The notes under the pieces: model-generated | Database searches by the model: none | The model's input: the letters and a program-made list of their open reading frames with translations, nothing else | Told to the model about the DNA's origin: nothing | Program-made: the position numbers and the translations under genes | Assembly: GCF_033958435.1 (NCBI RefSeq) | Contig: NC_134137.1 | Location: 111,114,501-111,178,500, forward strand | Length of the DNA stretch: 64,000 nt | DNA from: Carettochelys insculpta | Lineage: Eukaryota > Chordata > Testudines > Carettochelyidae | Direction of reading: 5' to 3' | In this document: piece by piece, positions 56,791 through 64,000 of the stretch | Numbering within the stretch: the first letter of the stretch is position 1 | How the letters are laid out: every line of letters starts with the position of its first letter

Positions 56791-57530
56791 TAGCCAAATA
56801 AATCTCAGGACTTGTCTATGCTAAGCGTAAGATCGACGCAGTCAGAGTTGATCTTCCAGAGTTCAATTTTGCACATCTGGTGAAGATGCGGTAAAATCGA
56901 TCTGTCCGGTTTGGTAGTTGATCCCTGTACTCCACGCTATCACATGGAGTGGGGGAGGTGGACGTCAGAGTATAGAGACTAGGTCTTCACTAGGGAAATA
57001 AATGAATTATGATATGTCATTTTTAGCTACGCAGATGTCGTAGGTAGAATTGCATATCTGAAATCAACTTATTTCCCTAATACAGACTTAGTGTCTGCTA
57101 GGGAAGGGCTGACAAACCAGGCCAGCCAACAGGAAAACACGTTGCCCCAGCAACATGGAGGCAGTGGAATGTACGCCCCCCTCCTTTTGTTTGAGACTGT
57201 TTCTTTTTTGGCTTTTTTTGTTTGGTGGAGGATCACCCCTCAGGCCGACCCTCAGGTGTACCCTGAAAATATGACCAAGGGAGCACAGAAAGGGGAAGGC
57301 AAACCATACCTGAGTGGGGCAGTAACCCTTGGCCTCTGTTGCCAGAAAGGGGGTGTGTTAAGGTTGGCAAGAGAAAGCTTCCGCATGATACAATGAAACC
57401 GTTCTTTTCACAACCCTTTACAGCAAAACCAGTTAGCCAGATATTTCTTGTTTTTGTCCATGTTTCTGCAAAAGTGTAACACCCATTAAGGCTTCAGTGT
57501 TGTTGGGACAAAAGGAACCTAATACAACTT

Positions 57531-57882
57531 AGCTGCGTCCTCGTGGCCCTTCCCTTTCAGAAAGGGCATGCAGATACAGCTGATCAGAAAAGCAAATATG
57601 GCATGGATTTAAATATCTTGTGCCTCGTTTGTATATTCCTATGTGATCTGGCTTCTAGAACAGCCATTTCTGGAAGCCAAAGTAGCTGTGTGGACAGGAT
57701 TCATTTGAAAGGATACGCCACCCCTTTTGAAAGCACCCCATCCACACGGCTGCACTGGCGTCTGGAAATGGCTCTTCCAGAAGCCAGATTACATGGGAAT
57801 ATGCAAATGAGGCATGGGATATTTAAATCTGTGCCTTATTTGCATGCCCCTTCTGAAAGGGAGGGGCCATGTAGATGCAGCT
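57531..57882. mobile_element. 352-bp Harbinger MITE with CTT duplication
   Basis: TIRs are AGCTGCGTCCTCGTGGCCC and the complement of AGCTGCATCTACATGGCCC. CTT is duplicated exactly at 57528-57530 and 57883-57885. Both ends continue inward with CCTTTCAGAAAGGGCATGCA or its mirror. Confidence 0.85.
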
Positions 57883-58486
57883 CTTGTTTGTTCATATAGA
57901 AATGGTGTGTTTTGGGTTTTTTTTTAAACAGCTGAGACAGTGAAAGAGAAACTTGAAAGACGATAGTTTCAACATACTTAGGATGTTAAGCCAGGTGATG
58001 AACTTGCTTGATAAGAGGTGGCACTGTTAAATTAAATTGCAGCTAACCCTGTATTATCAGTGCTGGATCTGAAAAGCTACTACTACCAAAGCATTTGTGA
58101 AATCATTTTTACTTCATGATAATCCATTGGAAGGCTGAAAATTTAAGTATGTTTGTATCCATATACTGTTTACTCCAGTTATTGCAGGATTGCTTGTGAG
58201 TATTGAGCTACTGCTGGCATTCATTTTATTCAGCAGAAAATACAGTATTGGAAGCACTTTAAAGAGCCCTACTTGACTTAAACCTATTCCTAGCCATATA
58301 GCCTCAGAATTCGTTAGCTATGAATAAAATTTTCATTTTTAGCTGGGAAACATTCTAATTTTAGAGCTTGAAGAATTTACACCTGACTTAGTATCATAAT
58401 TGGGTCTGAGCCTGCTGTCCCTGCACATATGGTGCATCCATTGAGATCAGTGTGTGTGAAAGAACTGTAAGTGCAGTGAAGGTGAA

Positions 58487-58492
58487 TTTATT
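58487..58492 (-). promoter_or_regulatory. POGLUT2: AATAAA, likely polyadenylation signal of POGLUT2
   Basis: The minus strand reads AATAAA about 200 nt after the stop. Another AATAAA at 58678-58683 lies only 9 nt after the stop and is less likely to be used. Confidence 0.5.
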
Positions 58493-58691
58493 AACAAAAA
58501 TAAACATTTCAAAACAGCAAATTCTGTTGATACTAATGATAAAAACAAAAATAGATATTCCTCATTCAGACTCTTGCACGCTGCTTCGTATTGTCCACTG
58601 ACATTGTTAATAAAATGTTCTTTTTACTTTCTTGTAAAGGGATTCTGAAGATAGGTAAAGTTTCTAAAAAAAATGACTTTATTTCTTCATA

Positions 58692-58709
58692 TCAGAGTTC
58701 ATCTTTGGC
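58692..58709 (-). CDS. POGLUT2: POGLUT2 last exon, KDEL tail and stop
   Basis: Acceptor TTTAAATTACAG followed by six codons, AKDEL and TGA. Together with the preceding HRKK it gives an -RKKAKDEL ER-retention terminus. Too short to be found as an ORF; identified by the in-phase acceptor and the motif. Confidence 0.9.
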   Translation of the reverse strand, partial: AKDEL

Positions 58710-61700
58710 CTGTAATTTAAAAGGAAAGATATTAAGTATTGCCATTTTAACAATCAAGATAGTATTTGCATGTCTTACTTTAATTCAACAATCTTTTCCC
58801 TTTCTAAATAGACAGACAGGAACATTTCCTCTTTGACCACTTGTTTCAGCCTGATTGAAACAGTACAGCTTCTCCACATCCTTTATGGTCCAGTGTATCC
58901 AGGTAAGTGCAGGTTGGTTCTTTCCCTAAATCCGTCCTGGTTTATTTGTGTCTAAGAAGCACTCTTTGAAGTATGCAGGTGGTAGGGCGGAGTTGGAGGG
59001 GGCGTCCTGAATGTCTGCTGTGTCCTCAAATCTCCACTCACAACAGGAGGGTGGACAAATTCTGGCCTGTGGGCTGGATCCAGTCTGCCAGGGTTAGTTC
59101 TTGGTGGGCCCCCACCTCTAAATTTACTTCTGTCTCCAGTGGTGTTGGGTGATCGGAGTTCTCATTGTCCACTGATCACCATTTGCAGCTAATGAGAGCA
59201 GTGGGAAGTGGTGTTCTGGTCCACGTCACTTCACGCTGCTCTCATTGGCCATAAACAGTGACCTGTGGCCAACGAGAGCTGTAATCGCCCAGTGCCTGTG
59301 AAGGCACAGATAAATAAAGTAGTGGCAGTCTGCCAGGGACTAACCCTGGTGGGTCACCACTTATTTTATTGCCCACCCCTGCACAACAGGATCTACCTGA
59401 GACAGACTTCCTTGTCTATGCCTGCTAGAACTGAGTGGGTCTGACTGTTAATGATTTGAGAGATGCTCCCGAACCACTTAGTATAAATTAGCTAGTAATT
59501 TTTAGAGCCTTTCAATTTACTCTAACAAATACTTATTTAATTCTGAAAGCATATAATCACTGAAGCTGTGCATTTTCAACAAAATTATTCTCACTGCTTG
59601 GGGACTTATTTATTCTAAAAGCATTATTTAAAAAAAAAATGCTCTAAACCCTACCCTTTTATTGGTTAGTGATGAGCAGTTTTCAAACCAGTAAATAATA
59701 CTACAAACAATTCAGAAAAAAAATTCAAATGAAAAATGGAAACCGGCTCTTCTGGCTCTTTTTGACTTTGACGGACAGAAGTACTGCTTTTCTAAAACAG
59801 TTCTGTTCTATTGCTGTTCTTTTCCTTACAGTTTTGTCTCAGTGATTTCACAGGGTTCACTTTCAGGTCAGTCTGTTTTCAGCATCAGTTTAAACCTGCT
59901 GAGTTGTTGCAAGAAGCACAGTTTTAAAAGGACAAAATACAACTATAGAACCACCCGCAAGTCCATTGCTTGTCAGAATTTGTAAGAAACTTATCATGGG
60001 ACCTGATGACGTTGGGTGCTGGACATCGTTCCTATTCAGTTAAATAGGAATTGAGAACAATCAAGATCTTGCAGGATCGGACTTTTTGTTGTATACCCCA
60101 TACCTTCTTTCTGTGGCAAGTACATGGAAACAGGTCATCATCAGGCTGCTCCACCTTCTCCATGCCATCTCTGATTTTTGGTTCGCTCACTTGTAATTTG
60201 GCGTATTCCTAATTCAAAAAAAGAGGAAGGTATTACTCTAATTCCTATAACATCTAACAACTCAGAAGAATAATTATATAGGGACAGTGTGGCCAAAGAA
60301 TCTCCCACTGCTCTCAGAAAAGCCCCTCATGTCATAGAGAAAGTAAGCGGATACTTCACTGCTGTCAGATTCCATTTGGTACATCCCTGAAGTGTCAAAA
60401 CCTCAGTGCTAATGCACAGACATTTTCAGCTGTGGCTGGGGATGGGGGAATGAAACTACACTCTTTGATCACTGCTAAGTGCTAGCTTGAGGGGACATAT
60501 TCTTGTAGATTAGATTGAGATTTATGGGAGCTGGAATGCCTCCCTTAAACTGCCACTCTTAGAATACAAGCTTCACATGATGTCCACAACTTGTTTAACA
60601 TTTTCTATTGTTATTCTTTGTTTTGTGACTGGCTGATTTCCAGTATCTGTATATTCTTACGTGCTTGCTACATATTTTTTCCCCTAGAAGTCTGATGTAC
60701 TGACCTGGAAAAGTTTGAAATAATAACAGAATACATGATCTCCCATGAGGTTATTTCGTGCAAATTCCTGCCCTGATTTTGCAATATTTCTTGCCTGTCA
60801 AAAAGAAAAAAAAGGAAAATCCTGACATAGAAACATTTCTGGAAATGGTAGCACAGGTTGCACCTTTCTCATCCAGCACCCTCAGGACCAGAGTGGGATT
60901 TGCTGCACCAGGGGAAGACAGGTCTCCTGGCTGGGCTGTCCTCCTGGCTCCCTGCTGGCTGGGCTGTCCTCCTGGCTGCCTGGGGGGCTCCACTCCAGCT
61001 CCCTGCAACCGGGCTGCTGGCTAGGGCTCCCTGCGGGACTCCCAGCTGTGGGGCTATCAGCAGGGCTCCCTGCCTCAGCCAGTCTCCTGCCTGGCTGGGT
61101 TCCCTGCTGCCGCAGGGGTGCCAGAGGCATCTAGGCCCCAGCAGGCTCCCTAGCTGGCTTCCCAGTGGCCAGGCTGTGGGGCTCCCCAGTCCCTGCCAGT
61201 CTCCTCACTGCTTTGGGGCTGCAGACAGGGCTCCATGCCTCAGCTGGGATCCCCTCCGGCTGCCCTGGCCTGAGCTCTGTGACCTAGCTGGACTCCTCAG
61301 CTGGTTCCCCGCCATGGGGCTTCCAACCCCAGTTCCCCACCAGGGGCTCCCCAGTGTGGGCTGCCAGGAAGCTCCACCACCAGCAGGGCTCCACTGCAGC
61401 TGCGCAGCTGGACCTCTTTCTCCAGGCGCTCTCTGGACCAGTAACAAGAGAGTGCCAGATGAGAGAGTTTCAACCTGTAGTTACTCTGAAATGTAAAACA
61501 ATATGTAGTTTTAGTAATGAGTCTTCCAATTTTGTAGACAAGTGTCTAGGGTGCTGCCATGGTGAATGCTACTTAAAATAATGAAATAAACATTTATTAC
61601 TGATAATGTGAGGCAGAATGAAAATGTACATTCTTAATGCTGAGAGGTGTTCTTACTCTGTAAATACACCTTTTAATTTCTGAAACTCCATTGTTATATT

Positions 61701-64000
61701 AAGGACTGTAGAAGAACACACAAGCAAAATATACTTTGCCTCCCCATTATAATATGACTCTCATTCTTAAGACCTGTTCATATGTTTGTTTTAAACAAAT
61801 TAACTTGGATTCACTTACTTTTAATTTATCAGGAAATGTTTCTAAGTGTTTTAATATAGATTTACCTCTTCATCATTATCTTTTGCCCACTGTAGCTTCT
61901 CCAGGAGGTCACTCAGGTCACTTTTAAATGGAATGTAGTGTTTCCAGGGCTCCAGCTCATTATAAAAATGTTCATAGTAGATGGAGTCTTGCTTCAGCAC
62001 TACACTGTTTCCTGCTAATAGGTAAGGCAATCGGTATGCAGCCACTGTGCCATCAATATTAATTTGATATTTATACTGCAAAAAACATAAATAGTTATTT
62101 TTTTTTTTAAAAAAAAAAGGATAGCCAGGATTGGGGTAGTGGGAGGTTTTTTTTTATTCTGAGACTATTTAATACAGACAGTTTGCCCCTTTTAAGACAT
62201 GCAAATTATGTCTGACATTGTAAGTAATCTTTATTTCTAAAAGATGTATATTTTTACTCGTTAGATTAGTTCCACTGACTTGTATTGGGAGGAGCTATGA
62301 GCACTAATCAGGGCAGAAGAAAAATAAAATGGAAGCTAGTGAGATTAGATTGGACAGAAGATTTCTACAAAAGCTCTAAAGTCAAATCTAATCATCATAA
62401 AAGGGTTGTGTATGAAAAGTTAAAGCACTTTTTAAATATAGATGTATAATATGTGCAGAGACATGGCGGGTAGCGGGGGAGGAAAATTCTCAAACATTGG
62501 TGAGCTAAGTCTGCAAGAAGGTCTAAATAGCAGTTTCATGTCCTACCTTGAAAAAATCAAAAAATGAAATATGCTTCACAATGGGACCATAGAGGCTTTC
62601 ATCATGTTTGAAAAAGAAAAAGTTTGTGAAAGCAGCATCTATAATATCTGGGTATTTTCTACTGAGTTTTACAAGTTCAAGTCTCTCTTTGCGGCTGTCA
62701 CGTCCCCTCCAAATTGCTGTGGTATTCTTGTCTTCCCAGGGTGGCCCCGTGTTGGCCTGGACGGACATCATGTCCAGGCTGACTCTAGATGTCAGGAGGG
62801 AACAAGTGATTTCAGAAAAGAGGACTCTTGCAGTTTTCATACACTAATCTTTAAAATATTACTGTCATACACTTCTGGACCTGGTTCTGCCTCAACAATT
62901 ATACTCCACATTTCTACTGGTGTTACTCACAAAAGCTTACAATCTTAGAAGACAGATGACATGACAGCAGAGATACAATCAAATAGATGTTTGTAAAGTT
63001 TTTATGATTGTAATAGATAAAATGATTGCAAACAATGCTATCTGACACTCAATCCAGCATTCATTAGTTGATATCTAACAGGCAGTATGGAAGAAATGGG
63101 TCTTGAGGAGAGATCGGAAGGGGTACGACAATAGTGGCTTTGTGGATCAGTGCAGAGAGAGCATTCCATATTCTTGGGATGGTATGGAAGGAAAGTGTGG
63201 AGATGGCTGTGGGAGAGGCTGCCAAAAGGTGGGCGAGGGTGCTATCTTTGTCAGAGTGAAGGAGGCAGGGAGAGGAAGAGATTAGAATGCACAAATAAAG
63301 AACAGACCTCTGAAAGTCTTTGATGAGGACAAGAAAGCTGAACTGAATGCAGTAAAATAGGGTGAGCCAGTACAAGGTTTCAAATGGATGCAGAGTCATA
63401 GAGACAAGAAAGACCGTCTTTGATTCTGGTTTTCTACGGCTCTGAAGAGGAAACACAGCTGTTAGGGAGCTTGAGAAGAGGCACTTATAGTAATCAACAT
63501 GAGAGAGGAAGGACTACATGAAAGTGTTGGCTATCTGTATTTTAAGAGGAGGAGTATCTTAAAAATGTTATGGAGAGAACCTGTCTTCAGTGACTATATA
63601 TATTAGTGGTTTTAATTGGACTACATGTGGTCTCTGGTTTTTGAAATGGGACATTTTAGGAATACAGTTATATAAAAGTATAAAGTAACTAAACTCAGAC
63701 ATACAGTGTCTCAATGTTAACATAGAAATTTAAATAAATACATAGTCCAAAAATTTACTGACATATTGGTAATATAAGATTCTGTTGAAAGACTGTTCGC
63801 TCAAATGTAGTGCTTTGTGAAAAAGTTACATAGTGTCTTACCGGCCCATAGTTTCTAAGACTGAGTCTGTCAAGTCATAGGTTGGCATCACAATGTCTTT
63901 CGAATCCATGGAGCCACACCATGAGAAGATGGGATGTAGGTTCTGAGTAGATTTCTTTTTTTCTAAAGGCCAATCCCCTAAATTAACAAAAAACTCTACA
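58692..64000 (-). CDS. POGLUT2: POGLUT2 (KDELC1), ER protein O-glucosyltransferase, C-terminal six exons
   Basis: Minus-strand join 64000-63842 (continues off the window), 62784-62547, 62075-61866, 60794-60705, 60208-60104 and 58709-58692, about 272 residues of a protein near 500. The exons cover the C-terminal part of the GT90 (CAP10/Rumi-like) domain, with [18 protein letters not shown] and [18 protein letters not shown] as its core blocks. The protein ends in KDEL, so it stays in the ER lumen. The family transfers glucose to serine in EGF repeats of Notch and fibrillin-type proteins. The N-terminal signal peptide and filamin-like domain should lie beyond 64000. All introns are GT-AG and every phase agrees. 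No stop or frameshift is present, so the gene looks functional. Confidence 0.96.
59044..59381. mobile_element. POGLUT2: hAT MITE in the last POGLUT2 intron
   Basis: Ends are CAGGAGGGTGGACAAA and the complement of CAGGGGTGGGCAATAAA. CACAAC occurs at both edges, though offset, so the 8-bp duplication is only partly readable. The gene symbol marks the host intron only. Confidence 0.7.
60104..60208 (-). CDS. POGLUT2: POGLUT2 exon, 35 codons
   Basis: Acceptor TTTGAATTAG, donor GTATGG. It reads [20 protein letters not shown], then [13 protein letters not shown]. Confidence 0.93.
60705..60794 (-). CDS. POGLUT2: POGLUT2 exon, 30 codons
   Basis: Acceptor TTTTTTGACAG, donor GTCAGT. It reads [20 protein letters not shown] and [10 protein letters not shown]. 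It lies 60 bp from a mariner-like MITE at 60854. Confidence 0.93.
60854..61477. mobile_element. 624-bp mariner/Tigger-like MITE in a POGLUT2 intron
   Basis: TIRs are CAGGTTGCACCTTTCTCATC and the complement of CAGGTTGAAACTCTCTCATC, with TA on the right. The GC-rich centre repeats CTCCTGGCTGGGCTGTC-type phrases, which create the long but meaningless open frames here. Confidence 0.8.
61866..62075 (-). CDS. POGLUT2: POGLUT2 exon with the [10 protein letters not shown] block
   Basis: Acceptor TTTTTTGCAG, donor GTAAAT, exactly 70 codons. It reads [20 protein letters not shown] and [20 protein letters not shown], strongly conserved GT90 sequence. Confidence 0.95.
62547..62784 (-). CDS. POGLUT2: POGLUT2 exon with the DSRKERL motif
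   Basis: Acceptor GACATCTAG, donor GTAGGA, 238 bp. It completes the arginine codon, then reads [35 protein letters not shown] and HISFFDFFK. The RGRDSR block belongs to the GT90 donor-binding region. Confidence 0.95.
63050..63540 (-). repeat. Unclassified dispersed repeat in a POGLUT2 intron
   Basis: The AG-rich text (for example GAGAGCATTCCATATTCTTGGG, shortened here to its core CATTCCATATTCTTGGG) resembles a long interspersed repeat 3' region seen widely in amniotes. I cannot name it and see no ends. The strand is a guess. Confidence 0.3.
63842..64000 (-). CDS. POGLUT2: POGLUT2 exon, 5' part outside window
   Basis: Reads [16 protein letters not shown], then [20 protein letters not shown] and SVLETMG. 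It ends two bases into an arginine codon at donor GTAAGA. Confidence 0.94.

Noticed and set aside
60858..61496. A 212-codon frame between POGLUT2 exons
   Set aside because: It falls exactly in a mariner-like MITE with a repetitive GC-rich core, inside an intron.
63103..63456. Open frames in the POGLUT2 intron near 63.1-63.5 kb
   Set aside because: They lie in AG-rich repeat-like DNA, on both strands, without splice-site support or similarity to the GT90 protein.

Overview
This window is nuclear DNA from a vertebrate, most likely a reptile and probably a turtle. The evidence is spliced vertebrate genes with GT-AG introns and a CpG-island promoter, CR1 3' ends, a tRNA-derived SINE of the tortoise PolIII/Cry I type, and a very high load of PIF/Harbinger-type DNA transposons ending in GGCTACGTCTACAC-like inverted repeats. 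A soft-shelled turtle is my guess for the lineage, and it is only a guess.

Two host genes are present, both at the right-hand end. TEX30 (plus strand, five coding exons between 43060 and 54230, 226 codons) is complete and looks functional. It keeps the HGA motif and the GRSMG nucleophile elbow of its alpha/beta-hydrolase fold. The last six coding exons of POGLUT2 (older name KDELC1) lie on the minus strand from 64000 down to 58692 and end in a KDEL retention signal. The two genes are arranged tail to tail, with stop codons about 4.5 kb apart. A CpG island at about 42.1-43.1 kb is the TEX30 promoter.

From 1 to about 42 kb I find no host gene. That stretch is stacked transposable elements. In order: a decayed RTE-like LINE (1-2.5 kb); a 711-bp Harbinger MITE (2.5-3.2 kb); a tRNA-derived SINE (4.4 kb); fold-back elements (5.5-6.3 and 8.4-9.0 kb); a truncated two-gene Harbinger joined to a hAT remnant with a BED zinc finger (10.4-14.3 kb); a CR1 3' end (15.3-15.7 kb); a complete 3.3-kb two-gene Harbinger carrying its own nested MITE (15.7-19.0 kb); a LINE 3' end abutting a Gypsy RNase H fragment (20.7-21.2 kb); a 1.2-kb Harbinger deletion derivative (21.8-23.0 kb); a 2.9-kb Harbinger-like element full of internal repeats (26.0-28.9 kb); a second 711-bp MITE in inverse orientation (32.5-33.2 kb); and a 3.97-kb two-gene Harbinger inserted cleanly into a CR1 (35.9-39.9 kb).

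The larger Harbingers share one layout: a transposase gene and a Myb/SANT-like gene facing each other, tail to tail. By my boundary sums, Harbinger-type DNA fills roughly 30% of the window. TEX30 introns 1 and 3 also carry many elements, including a three-deep nest (mariner-like, then Harbinger, then fold-back) whose uninterrupted relative lies in intron 3. All copies I could read are disabled except one DDE exon at 12704-13282, which is open but has lost its upstream exon.
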